Part shown: in pieces, positions 1 to 9,632 of the stretch | Position numbering within the stretch: position 1 is the first letter of the stretch | Layout: each line of letters opens with the position of its first letter | Origin: a bacterium | GTDB taxonomy: Bacteria; UBP6; UBA1177; JAKLFG01 | Reading direction: 5' to 3' | NCBI GenBank assembly: GCA_029573155.1 | Contig: JAKQHE010000044.1 | Location: 1 to 36,037, forward strand | Length of the DNA: 36,037 bases | The notes under the pieces: generated by a model | What the model was told of the DNA's origin: nothing | Databases searched by the model: none | Seen by the model: only the letters and a program-made list of their open reading frames with translations | Made by a program: the position numbers and the translations under genes

Positions 1-1
1 C

Positions 2-670
2 CTGCTCGTCCCCGACCTCGCGCTCGCGGTCGCCGAACAGTTCTCGGTGCAGAACAAGAATGTCCTGTGCCTGCTGACCGACATGACCGCCTTTTCGGAC
101 GCGCTCAAGGAGATATCGATATCGATGGAAAAGGTCCCGTCGAACCGCGGGTATCCCGGCTCGCTTTATTCCGATCTCGCCGCCCGTTATGAGAAGGCGG
201 TCGACATCGAGGGAAGCGGGTCGATCACCATCATCGCCGTCACGACGATGCCGGGCAACGATGTCACCCACCCGGTCCCTGACAACACCGGCTACATCAC
301 CGAAGGTCAGTTCTACCTGCACGGCGGCATCATCAACCCCTTCGGATCGCTCTCGCGGCTCAAACAGCAGGTCATGGGCAAGGTCACCCGCAAGGACCAT
401 TCCGACCTCGCCAACGCCATGATACGGCTTTACGCCGACGCGAAAAAGGCGCGCGACCGTGAATCGATGGGATTCCGCCTCTCGAACTGGGACCAGAAAC
501 TTCTCGCCTACGCGAAAAAGTTCGAGACCCGGATGATGGATCTCGAGGTCAACCTCGACATCGAACAGCAACTGGACCTCGGCTGGACGATACTCGCCGA
601 ATGCTTCGAGAAGCACGAGGTCGGTCTCAAGGGGGAATGGATAACCAAGTACGGCAAATGGGGTAAATAG
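2..670 (+). CDS. atpB: V-type ATP synthase subunit B, 3' part (5' truncated by window)
   Basis: Frame open from base 2: [39 protein letters not shown]...[21 protein letters not shown]...[22 protein letters not shown], characteristic of V/A-ATPase B. Confidence 0.96.
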   Translation: MLVPDLALAVAEQFSVQNKNVLCLLTDMTAFSDALKEISISMEKVPSNRGYPGSLYSDLAARYEKAVDIEGSGSITIIAVTTMPGNDVTHPVPDNTGYITEGQFYLHGGIINPFGSLSRLKQQVMGKVTRKDHSDLANAMIRLYADAKKARDRESMGFRLSNWDQKLLAYAKKFETRMMDLEVNLDIEQQLDLGWTILAECFEKHEVGLKGEWITKYGKWGK

Positions 671-679
671 GGTCCGACG

Positions 680-1315
680 ATGGCGCAGATAAAGCTCAAC
701 AAGACCGAGCTCAAGAATCAAAAGAACCTGCTCGACCAGTTGACCAAGTACCTGCCCACCCTGCAACTCAAGAAACAGCAGTTGCAGGCCGAGGTCGAGA
801 CCTCGCGTGCCCAGATACAGCGCGCCGAGGAGGACCTCGCGGCGCGCCGCTCAGCGCTTGCAAAGTGGTCCATCCTTTTTTCCCAGCGGCTCACCGTCGA
901 CATGTTCGACTACCTTGAGATCGACGCGGTGACCCGCGACAAGGAGAACATCGCCGGCATCGATGTGCCGGTCTTCACCGGCATCACTTTCCGGACCCGC
1001 CCTTACAGTTTCTTCGTCATGCCGGTCTGGCTCGACCGCGCGCTCAAGGAATTGAGAGAACTCATTGCGCTCCGCGAGAAAGTGAAGATCATGCGCGAGA
1101 AACAGGCGCTCCTCGCCGAGGAACTGCGCCAGACGAACATCAAAGTGAACCTCTTTGAAAAACGGATGATCCCCGACTGCCGTGAGAACATCCGGCGCAT
1201 CAAGATATTCCTCGGCGATCAGGAGATCGCGGCCATCTGTAACGCGAAGATCGCCAAAGATAAACTCAAGCGCAGGGACTCATCGGAACGGCGTGAAGAG
1301 GTGGCAGCGGCATGA
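680..1315 (+). CDS. atpD: V-type ATP synthase subunit D
   Basis: 211 aa coiled-coil-rich protein directly between B and I; N-term LNKTELKNQKNLLDQLTKYLPTLQLKKQQLQAEV typical of V-ATPase D. Confidence 0.9.
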   Translation: MAQIKLNKTELKNQKNLLDQLTKYLPTLQLKKQQLQAEVETSRAQIQRAEEDLAARRSALAKWSILFSQRLTVDMFDYLEIDAVTRDKENIAGIDVPVFTGITFRTRPYSFFVMPVWLDRALKELRELIALREKVKIMREKQALLAEELRQTNIKVNLFEKRMIPDCRENIRRIKIFLGDQEIAAICNAKIAKDKLKRRDSSERREEVAAA

Positions 1316-3162
1316 TAGAACGGATGCGCAAGATACTCATCCTCGGGCCGCGGCCGCATCAGGAAGAACTCCTGCGCCATCTGCAGGATGCGGGCATCGT
1401 GCAGGTGGAGGCCTACCATGGCGACGCCTATCCCATCGACGGCCGTCATGTGACCCCGCTCGGCGCCGACCTCGCGCTGTCGGCCTACCGTACGCTCCAG
1501 AAATACGAACGGCAGATGCGTATCGATAAAGTGACCGCACCGACCGAACGGTCCGGCCTGCCGCCGGAACGGATCGTCGAGGAACTACCGCTCCTCGAGG
1601 ACCGGGTCCGTATCCTGCGCGACAAGATACAGCAACTGTCGAATAAACTCGATTCCATCGAGCCGTGGGGCATCTTCGATCTCGCGATGCTCCGCGATAT
1701 CTGCGAGAAGGGGGATCTCACCATCCAGCTCTGGGAGGTCGCCCACGACTACGCCGACGACGTTTCCATCGATGGGGCCATCGCCGTCATGGAGGTGAAT
1801 GTGGACCCCGAACGACATTATTTCCTCACTTTTTCTGACCACACGCTTCATTTCACCGATTGCCTCGAGATACGCTATGACGAGGACCATCCGACCCTCG
1901 CGCGCCGCATCGAGGCGCTCAAAAGGGAATTGGCCCAAACCTATGAGACCATTCACCGCATGGTGAACGACCGTGACGATGTGTTCCGTCACTACCTGCG
2001 CGAGCTCGACAAGTTTCACTACGGTTCCGCCGCGTGGGGCGTCATCCGCCTGATGGACGACGCGCTGTTCGTCCTGCAGGCCTGGTGCCCCGACCGCTCG
2101 TTACCCCGACTCTCCGAGATAGCCAAGGAGATACCGATACAGATCGAAGAGGTCGATCCCGACGAACGGGAGCGGGTGCCGACCCTGATGGTCAACGAGG
2201 GCTCCGCTGCGCTCGGCGAGGATCTCGTGAAGATATACGACACGCCGTCGTATCAGGACTGGGACCCGAGTTCGTGGATATTCTTCTCATTCATGCTGTT
2301 CTACTCGATGATCTTCGGCGACGCCGGGTACGCATTGACCATCATCGCGGCGCTCCTGTACGCGAGACACCGGTTGCCGAACCCCGCTCCGGGCATCCGG
2401 CGGTTCCTCAACCTTTCGCTCGCCCTTTCGGGGGGCGCGGTGGTCTACGGCATTATCACGGGCGGTTTCTACGGCCTTTCGAGCCAGAATCCGTTGTTCG
2501 GCTGGGTGGTGCGGCTGGCCCTCATAGATACCGATATCTCCCACCCCGGGGTGCTTTCCAAGATGATGACCATATCCATCGTCATCGGACTCATCCACAT
2601 CACCATCTCAATCCTCCTCAAGGCGGGACGCGCCATCTTTTCGCTGAAACAACCGATCGCGGCCGTCCCGCTCCTCGCGTGGCTCCCCGGCATCTGGGGT
2701 TTCTATTTCTGGGCCAGCCTCAAGGACAGCGACCCGGCAACGGCCGCCATCTGCCTGAAGATATTCATCGCCGCGATCATCGCCGTCTTCCTGACGAGCG
2801 CCGGGACCTGGCGCCCGTTTAAATTCCTGTTCGGCGGCTTCCTCGGCGTCTACAACGGCGTCCAGTTCTTCGCTGATGTCCTGAGTTACCTCCGTTTGTT
2901 CGCGCTCGGCCTTTCGGGCTCCCTCATCGCGCAGAATTTCAATATGCTCGCGATGATGGTCTGGGACGCCGGCCCACTCTACTTCACGATACTCCCGGCG
3001 GCCCTCATCTTCGTCGCCGGGCATGCCCTCAATATCGCGCTCTGCGTCATGGGCGGCGTCATTCACGGCCTTCGGCTCAATTTCCTTGAATGGTACCGCT
3101 GGTCCTTCGACGGCGGCGGACGGCCGTTCAAGGCGTTCCGGAACCTTTTGGCTGACCGGTGA
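1312..3162 (+). CDS. atpI: V-type ATP synthase subunit I
   Basis: 616 aa, soluble N-term half and multi-TM C-term half (SFMLFYSMIFGDAGYA..., DVLSYLRLFALGLSGSLIAQNFN); ATGA overlap with subunit D. Confidence 0.93.
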   Translation: MIERMRKILILGPRPHQEELLRHLQDAGIVQVEAYHGDAYPIDGRHVTPLGADLALSAYRTLQKYERQMRIDKVTAPTERSGLPPERIVEELPLLEDRVRILRDKIQQLSNKLDSIEPWGIFDLAMLRDICEKGDLTIQLWEVAHDYADDVSIDGAIAVMEVNVDPERHYFLTFSDHTLHFTDCLEIRYDEDHPTLARRIEALKRELAQTYETIHRMVNDRDDVFRHYLRELDKFHYGSAAWGVIRLMDDALFVLQAWCPDRSLPRLSEIAKEIPIQIEEVDPDERERVPTLMVNEGSAALGEDLVKIYDTPSYQDWDPSSWIFFSFMLFYSMIFGDAGYALTIIAALLYARHRLPNPAPGIRRFLNLSLALSGGAVVYGIITGGFYGLSSQNPLFGWVVRLALIDTDISHPGVLSKMMTISIVIGLIHITISILLKAGRAIFSLKQPIAAVPLLAWLPGIWGFYFWASLKDSDPATAAICLKIFIAAIIAVFLTSAGTWRPFKFLFGGFLGVYNGVQFFADVLSYLRLFALGLSGSLIAQNFNMLAMMVWDAGPLYFTILPAALIFVAGHALNIALCVMGGVIHGLRLNFLEWYRWSFDGGGRPFKAFRNLLADR

Positions 3163-3180
3163 ACCTTCCCCCCGATAAGG

Positions 3181-3208
3181 TTGATTTTTCTCCTCCGACT
3201 GGTATGCT
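3181..3208 (+). promoter_or_regulatory. Putative sigma70-type promoter (TTGATT-N16-TATGCT)
   Basis: Hexamers at 3181-3186 and 3203-3208 upstream of the glycosyltransferase gene. Confidence 0.5.
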
Positions 3209-3244
3209 GACCCGCGATTGATAAGGTACCTGTGGGAGACTGCC

Positions 3245-5491
3245 ATGTCGAACCTCTGGAAGGCGCTCTACGGCCTGACCGAGAAACATCCCTATATCGT
3301 GCTGACGATCCTGTCGGCCGCCCTGTTCATCCCGCTGCTGGGAAGTTATCCGCTTCTCGGTCAGTGGGAGACGCACTATGGTCGCGTCGCGATGGAGATG
3401 CTGCTCAACAAGAACGGCATCTGGGATTGGTTCCTCGATCCCATTTACCTTGACCAGTACAATTTCTGGAGCAAGCCGATATTCTGTTTCTGGATGGTGC
3501 TCCCCTTCTACGCGGTGCTCGGACCGACCGAGTGGGCGACCCGCCTGCCCTTCGCCATCAACGGCATCCTCTGTCTGCTGCTTGTCTACTGGACCATCAA
3601 GCGCTTTTTCCACGGCGACCACTCCCGCGCCTTTGTCACCGCGCTCGTCCTGATGCTCACCCCCTTCTACTACCTCATCACCAAGCAGTTCATGTGGGAT
3701 ATCACGGCGGTGACCTTCATCTACGGCGGCGTCATGTTCCTCTTCCTCGGCATGCGCGACGATGACCGCCGACTGGTGCGGCTCGCCTATGTGTTCTGGG
3801 GACTCGCCATGCTCGCCAAAGGACTGCTCGCGGTCGTCATACCGGGCGGCATATTCTTCCTCTGGATGCTCGCGACCGCCGACTACGGCCTCCTTGCCGA
3901 GAAGGGCGGCGTTAAAAAGGTCTTCCAGCAGTACGGCGACTTCCTGAAAAAGGCCCGCATCCTCGAGGGGATCGGCCTGTTCCTGATCGTCTCGGCGTGG
4001 TGGTACCTCTACATGTACGCCAAGCACGGTCTCCCGTTCCTCAAGGAGTTCTTTGTCGAGAACCACTTCGGTCGCATGGAAGGGCTCATCGACAAGCCCG
4101 ACGGCCCGTTCGAGTTCTATCTGTGGCAGATAGCGATCGGCGCCTTCCCGTGGTTCGCGCTATTCATTCCCGGGCTCATCTTCGCCGGCGACCATAAAGA
4201 GCACAAGCGCGAAGAGGGCTTCATCATCCTCTCGTTCTTCTTCGTCTTCCTGTTCTTCACCCTCTCGGCGACGAAGTTCCCCCATTACATCTTCCCGGCG
4301 ATGCCCTTCTTCGCCGCCATCGTCGCCATTCCCATCATCGAGTTCTTCCGGGGCGAGCGACGCACCCTCTACCCGCTCGCGGCAGTGCTTGGCGCCCTCA
4401 TCCTCGGGGTGACCGGTAAGGATCTCGGGACCGGCATCAACTACCGCGAACTGCTCTACATCATCACGACCCACCGGATACAGGACTGGTTCGGTCGCGT
4501 CTACGACATGCTCCCGTGGCTCTACGCGCTCGTGCCGCCGATGGTCTTTTTCCTGCTCCTGCCGCTCGTCCGTTTGAAAAGCCTCCTGCTCATGCGGATA
4601 TCGCTCGTGGGCTTTTCGCTCGTTGCGGTCGCCTTCGCCTCCTATATCAACTTCTACTGGGTCCCGAAGGTGCTCTGGGTATTCACCCCCAAGCAACTGG
4701 TCGAGAAGTATCTCGAGGTGAAGGAGCCGGGCGACCTCATCGTCGACTACGACAACTGGAAGAATCGTTGTCTCTATTTCTACCTCGGCCCCGACGAGCA
4801 ACTCATCCGGGCCAACACACCGGCGGCGGTCAAGAAACTCATAGAGGACAACCCGACCCACGCCGTCTACATCACCACCAAGAAGAACAAGGTCCCCGAA
4901 CTGCGATCGGTGCTCATGGCATCGGGCGTGCCGCTCACCAAGATCATGGACGACGCGGTCGACACCTACATGGAGGTGGAGATGTACCGCGCCTCGATGA
5001 AGGAGAAGGGCTCGTCCGACGACAGTTGGAAAAAGGATCTCATCACCGAAGACAAGATACCGAACAACATCCAGCGGACCGGGTCGACGCTCGATGACAA
5101 AACGGTCGAGATCATCGGCTATAAACTCAACAAGAACTACTTCGAACAGGGAGAGAAGATCGTCATCGACATGTATTACCGCGTGCTCAAGACCACCGAG
5201 AAGAACTGGCAGATATTCTTCCATCTCGATGTCTTCGAGGGGGCGTTGCCGCACAGCATCAAGATAGACGAATACCCGCTCAAGGGTTTCTACCCGACCG
5301 ACAAATGGCAGGTCGGCGACATCATCCACGACCAGTTCGAGGCGACCGTCGCGCGCGGCCACCCCGGCGGCGGTATCAAGATATACACCGGCTTCTACAT
5401 CGGCAACGACCGCATGAAGGTCGACGAACAGAAGTTCAACGACGGCGTCAACCGTTTCATCCTCGGTACCTTCAACATCAAGGTCAAGTAG
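3245..5491 (+). CDS. ArnT/PMT-like (GT39 family) membrane glycosyltransferase
   Basis: Multi-TM N-term with ETHYGRVAMEML, PIFCFWMVLPF, TRLPFAINGILCLLLVYW, LAMLAKGLLAVVIPG, SATKFPHYIFPAMPFFAAI. ATG at 3245 follows GGGAG, preferred to the TTG at 3218. Confidence 0.8.
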   Translation: MSNLWKALYGLTEKHPYIVLTILSAALFIPLLGSYPLLGQWETHYGRVAMEMLLNKNGIWDWFLDPIYLDQYNFWSKPIFCFWMVLPFYAVLGPTEWATRLPFAINGILCLLLVYWTIKRFFHGDHSRAFVTALVLMLTPFYYLITKQFMWDITAVTFIYGGVMFLFLGMRDDDRRLVRLAYVFWGLAMLAKGLLAVVIPGGIFFLWMLATADYGLLAEKGGVKKVFQQYGDFLKKARILEGIGLFLIVSAWWYLYMYAKHGLPFLKEFFVENHFGRMEGLIDKPDGPFEFYLWQIAIGAFPWFALFIPGLIFAGDHKEHKREEGFIILSFFFVFLFFTLSATKFPHYIFPAMPFFAAIVAIPIIEFFRGERRTLYPLAAVLGALILGVTGKDLGTGINYRELLYIITTHRIQDWFGRVYDMLPWLYALVPPMVFFLLLPLVRLKSLLLMRISLVGFSLVAVAFASYINFYWVPKVLWVFTPKQLVEKYLEVKEPGDLIVDYDNWKNRCLYFYLGPDEQLIRANTPAAVKKLIEDNPTHAVYITTKKNKVPELRSVLMASGVPLTKIMDDAVDTYMEVEMYRASMKEKGSSDDSWKKDLITEDKIPNNIQRTGSTLDDKTVEIIGYKLNKNYFEQGEKIVIDMYYRVLKTTEKNWQIFFHLDVFEGALPHSIKIDEYPLKGFYPTDKWQVGDIIHDQFEATVARGHPGGGIKIYTGFYIGNDRMKVDEQKFNDGVNRFILGTFNIKVK

Positions 5492-5495
5492 CCCC

Positions 5496-8400
5496 GTGCG
5501 CCTCCTTTCCTTCCTCCTTTTCACCGCTATCGCTGTTTCCTGCGGGGATAACGGTCGCGGGACACCGCTCAACACCGACGACCTTCCGGCCGAAGAGGAC
5601 CTGTTCGATCTATCGGACGGGTCTGATCTACCGGACCTTTCCGATCTGCCGGATCAGACCGACCAGTCCGAACCGGAGGAACAGGATGATCTGATGGAAC
5701 TTCCCGACGAAGACGAGGGACCTGATCTCACGGTGAACGACATAGACCATTCGCTCTTCGGACAGGCGGGCGCCTGCGGCACGGTCCCGGCGACGCCCGG
5801 CGTGACGACCGACGCCTGCGGCTTCATCGTGAACGGCGCCTACCGGCTCCTGCGCGGCGGCACGATCCAGTGGTTCCGACTTCCGCCTTCGGCCTGGCGC
5901 GACCGTTTGGAAAAATTCCGTGACGCCGGGTTCAACACCGTCGATATCTATGTCGCGTGGAACCGCATTGAACCGAGGGAAGGAGAGTTCGTGTTCAACG
6001 ATCCCGACATCACCGGCTTTCTCGACCTGTGCACCGAACTCGGGCTCATGGTCTATTTCCGTCCCGGCCCCTACATCTGCAACGAACTCGACGGCGGCGG
6101 CCTGCCCGCATGGCTGTTCACAAAAACCACCAAGAAGAACAAAAATGACGATGACCGCCCCAATCTGCGGACCGACGATCCCGACTATCTCTTCTACGCG
6201 ACCCGCTACCTGACCGAACTGAACAAGAAGATACTTCCCTACCTCGCCTCGAACGGCGGCCCGGTGGTCCTATACGGCATCGAGAACGAATACAATTGGT
6301 TCGAGACCTTCTTCGAGGTGGACAAATTGTTCGCCTACGATGGCGGCACCGAGCGGGGACTCACGCAGGCGACCGGCGTGAAAAAGATGTTCGAATCGCT
6401 CCGCGACGCGGTCATCGCCAGCGGGGTGGACGTCCCGATAACGACCTGCCCCGGCGACGCGACGGTGTCGGGAATGGGCGATGTCACCGGCGTCATCCCG
6501 ATGCCGAACATCTACAAGAACGAAACGACCGAGAGATATGCCTACGACACCCTCATATCAATGCATGACCCGACGAAGTTCGGCGGTGCCTACACGAACT
6601 ATCCGAGCGGGTCGACCGAGACCGACCGGAGCCCGGGCCGGATGATGCGGCTCTTCCTCGGCGGGATGGACGGTTACTTCGGCTTCAACATCGCCGGCTT
6701 CCATCAGGAGGGACGGCAGAACGCCCTCACGCTCGACAACAGCGGGCTCGAGACCATCGTGGACCTATCGCCCCAGAATGTGCTTTCGCTCTTCGTTTCG
6801 CCCACCGTCAACTACTTCTCGGGCGTCATCGATTTCTACGGACCCATCGGCGCCGCCGGCACGCTGCGCGAGAAATATTTCGAGTTCCGCCGATTCAACA
6901 TGTTCCTCGACGACGTCGAGCCGCTCCTCGCGGGGCTTCTGCTTCCCGCGGTCGTGACGACCGGCCCCTGCGCCGACTGTCCCGTCGCGGTACTGAACGG
7001 CTCTCTGGGCGCGCTGGAAGGCCAGACGCGCCGGCACTACTACTTCACTGCCGCCGACGGCGCGATCTTCCTCGGGCTCACCAACGAAAGCGACGCGCCG
7101 ATAACGGTCGCCCCCGGCGAGATAACGGTCGGGGAACGGAGCATACCGCGCTTCGTTCCGCTGACGGTGCCGGTCGGCGTCAATCCCGGCGCCCCTGAGG
7201 ATCCTCACGGGGACACCAGTTATGCCCGGATACTCATCGCCGGTCTTCCGATCGGACCGGTACGCATCGCCCATACGACCAGCGAGGTCCTGCGCCTGCG
7301 TCGTTTCAACGACGAAGTACTCGTCGCCCTCCACGGGCCGAAGGGATCGGAGGGGGAACTGCTGTTCGACGACCTGCCGGACGGCGCGAAAGTGACCTAC
7401 CGCGACGGAGCCGTGACCCAGCGGGACGGAGAGACCGGGACCATCGCCCTCACCTACACACACGACGGCATCGCGCAGGCGCTCCTCTCGGCGGGCGGCA
7501 CGACGGTGCGCGTGCTCATCCTCGACAGCGACGCGGCGGGAAGGTTCTGGGCGCTCCGGTCACGCGGTCACGATCTTATCCTCGTCGGTCCCGACCGCGC
7601 CGAATCGGCCTCTGACGGCACCCTGCGCATGGAGTACGATGAACGCCAAGGATCGCTGGCGCTCATCACTCCCGTCGGGATGACGATACCGGAACTCTCT
7701 ATCGGGACACCCCGCGACGAAACGACCGGTCTCTCGCGCTGGCGCTTGCCCGCCTGGTCAGCTCCACTCCCGGTGGACCCGACCCTTCTCGGCATCGGCG
7801 CGCTCCTCGAGGACGGCGCGGCAGCGATGCCCGGGTACGATGACAGCGACTGGATCACCTGGACCGGCGAACCCGAACCGCTTGAGGAATTCGACATCCT
7901 TTCGGGGCACGCATGGTACCGGGCCACGATCGATCTTCCGGGTACGCCGACCGAAGGACGGCTGTACATTGAACACGCTTCCGATATCGTGGGCATCTAT
8001 GTGAACGGCGTCTATGTCACCACCGTTTCCCCGGTCGGCACCGAGATCGACTCCGACGGCTCCGAACGGTACCGATTCGCCGACATCGCACCGCTCCTTC
8101 ATGCCGGCGAGAACCTTATCGCTTTCCGCGTGGAGATATGGGGACATGGCAGTTTCATGTGGCCCCGCGGCAAGATGGCCGGTTTTCCGGGACAGATGCC
8201 CTCGCTCGGCTTCGATTCCCTCAAAGGACTCTGGGGATCCGCCTATTTCCGCGGCAAGGTGAACGGATCGACCGCGACCTACGACCTCGCCTCGTGGCGC
8301 CTGCGCGCAGCGACCGACGGCGAACTCGATAGCTGGCATGATACCGACAGCAACGAACTCGTCTGGCCGAAGGGGGAGCGCCCCGCCACGCTACCGAAAG

Positions 8401-8834
8401 GAGGCATGGTCTGGTACCGCGTCCCCTTCACGACCACGGCGATACTGCGTGACGGCTTCGACGCACCACCGGCACTCGTGCTCAAGGGCAGGAACGCCAA
8501 AGCGACGATATGGATCAACGGCATACTCGCCGGCCGCTGGCTCTCCGACGAAGAATGGCTTTGCCGCGGCACCTGGACCCGTTGCCTCCGTTCGATGTGG
8601 TCGGTCAACGAGCCCGACGCGATCCCGGTCGCCCCGGGTCTTCTCTTCACCAACGACTCATCGAACACCCTGACCATACTCTTCGAGGATACCTCGGCCG
8701 ACACCGATACGACCGGCGGCACCATCGAAGAACTCTTTTTCGGGTACGCCGCCGAGGAGTTGACCCCCGACGGCGACCGATCGGCGCTCCGCCCGCTTCC
8801 CCGGCGGGAACTGATCGTCCATCTGACGGACTGA
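5496..8834 (+). CDS. Large lipoprotein with GH35-like (beta-galactosidase family) domain
   Basis: GTG start, lipobox-like AIAVSC, acidic tether, then RLLRGGTIQWFRLPPSAWRDRLEKFRDAGFNTVDIYVAWNRIEPREGEF, RPGPYICNELDGGGLPAWLF and IENEY, all GH35 landmarks. Confidence 0.82.
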   Translation: MRLLSFLLFTAIAVSCGDNGRGTPLNTDDLPAEEDLFDLSDGSDLPDLSDLPDQTDQSEPEEQDDLMELPDEDEGPDLTVNDIDHSLFGQAGACGTVPATPGVTTDACGFIVNGAYRLLRGGTIQWFRLPPSAWRDRLEKFRDAGFNTVDIYVAWNRIEPREGEFVFNDPDITGFLDLCTELGLMVYFRPGPYICNELDGGGLPAWLFTKTTKKNKNDDDRPNLRTDDPDYLFYATRYLTELNKKILPYLASNGGPVVLYGIENEYNWFETFFEVDKLFAYDGGTERGLTQATGVKKMFESLRDAVIASGVDVPITTCPGDATVSGMGDVTGVIPMPNIYKNETTERYAYDTLISMHDPTKFGGAYTNYPSGSTETDRSPGRMMRLFLGGMDGYFGFNIAGFHQEGRQNALTLDNSGLETIVDLSPQNVLSLFVSPTVNYFSGVIDFYGPIGAAGTLREKYFEFRRFNMFLDDVEPLLAGLLLPAVVTTGPCADCPVAVLNGSLGALEGQTRRHYYFTAADGAIFLGLTNESDAPITVAPGEITVGERSIPRFVPLTVPVGVNPGAPEDPHGDTSYARILIAGLPIGPVRIAHTTSEVLRLRRFNDEVLVALHGPKGSEGELLFDDLPDGAKVTYRDGAVTQRDGETGTIALTYTHDGIAQALLSAGGTTVRVLILDSDAAGRFWALRSRGHDLILVGPDRAESASDGTLRMEYDERQGSLALITPVGMTIPELSIGTPRDETTGLSRWRLPAWSAPLPVDPTLLGIGALLEDGAAAMPGYDDSDWITWTGEPEPLEEFDILSGHAWYRATIDLPGTPTEGRLYIEHASDIVGIYVNGVYVTTVSPVGTEIDSDGSERYRFADIAPLLHAGENLIAFRVEIWGHGSFMWPRGKMAGFPGQMPSLGFDSLKGLWGSAYFRGKVNGSTATYDLASWRLRAATDGELDSWHDTDSNELVWPKGERPATLPKGGMVWYRVPFTTTAILRDGFDAPPALVLKGRNAKATIWINGILAGRWLSDEEWLCRGTWTRCLRSMWSVNEPDAIPVAPGLLFTNDSSNTLTILFEDTSADTDTTGGTIEELFFGYAAEELTPDGDRSALRPLPRRELIVHLTD

Positions 8835-8837
8835 CCG

Positions 8838-9542
8838 ATGGACATACCCATCCTGTTCGAGGACAATCATCTCATTGCGGTGGATAAGCCGCGCGGCATG
8901 CCGACACAGGCGGACCGTAGCGACGACCCGGACCTGTTGACCACGGTGAAAGAACACCTCAAAGAACGTTACAGAAAGCCGGGGGCGGCCTATCTCGGCA
9001 TGGTGCACCGGCTCGACCGGCCGGTCGGCGGCGTCGTGCTGTTCGCAAAGACATCGAAGGCGGCGTCGCGCCTTGCGGAACAACTTCGCGCCGGTCTGTT
9101 CCACAAGACCTACCTCGCCGTCGTACGCGGCGGACCGGCGCCCTCCGAGGCACGGCTCGAACACCATCTTCTCAAGGACCCTTCACGGAACCTCGTCTTG
9201 GTCTCAGCCCCCGGTACGCCTGGGTCGAAACGGGCGATACTGACCTACCGGGTCCTTGCGACGCACGGCGATCATTCACTCCTTTCGGTCGAACTCCTGA
9301 CCGGTCGGTCGCATCAGATACGGGTGCAACTCGCCACCGTCGGCCATCCGATCATCGGTGACGAGAAATACGGGCCCAAGAGCGGCGCGGAACACAGTCT
9401 CCTCGCCCTGCACGCCGTATCGATATCGTTCGACCATCCGGTGAAACATGAACCGATGCGGGTCTCTTCCCCCGTCCCGACGGAAGACCGTTGGGCACCA
9501 TTCCGGGGAACGATAGACGCGCACCTCTTACAAGGCTCCTGA
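8838..9542 (+). CDS. RluA-family pseudouridine synthase
   Basis: ILFEDNHLIAVDKPRGMPTQ...GMVHRLDRPVGGVVLFAKTSKAASRL...LLTGRSHQIRVQLATVGHPIIGDEKYG. Confidence 0.93.
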   Translation: MDIPILFEDNHLIAVDKPRGMPTQADRSDDPDLLTTVKEHLKERYRKPGAAYLGMVHRLDRPVGGVVLFAKTSKAASRLAEQLRAGLFHKTYLAVVRGGPAPSEARLEHHLLKDPSRNLVLVSAPGTPGSKRAILTYRVLATHGDHSLLSVELLTGRSHQIRVQLATVGHPIIGDEKYGPKSGAEHSLLALHAVSISFDHPVKHEPMRVSSPVPTEDRWAPFRGTIDAHLLQGS

Positions 9543-9570
9543 AAAAAACGGGAATAACCGCTCGAATTTC

Positions 9571-9598
9571 TTGAAAACATTTTTTGCTTTGTTATGAT
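9571..9598 (+). promoter_or_regulatory. Putative promoter (TTGAAA-N16-TATGAT)
   Basis: Hexamers at 9571-9576 and 9593-9598 in an AT-rich gap before the FHA gene. Confidence 0.6.
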
Positions 9599-9632
9599 TC
9601 CCCATCATTCGGCGAGGTAGGAGACCCGGGTC

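Noticed and set aside
4160-5575. 471-aa minus-strand ORF opposite the glycosyltransferase
   Set aside because: Composition (Asp/Glu/Arg/Val repeats) is that of an antisense shadow ORF in high-GC coding DNA; the plus strand has clear family motifs.
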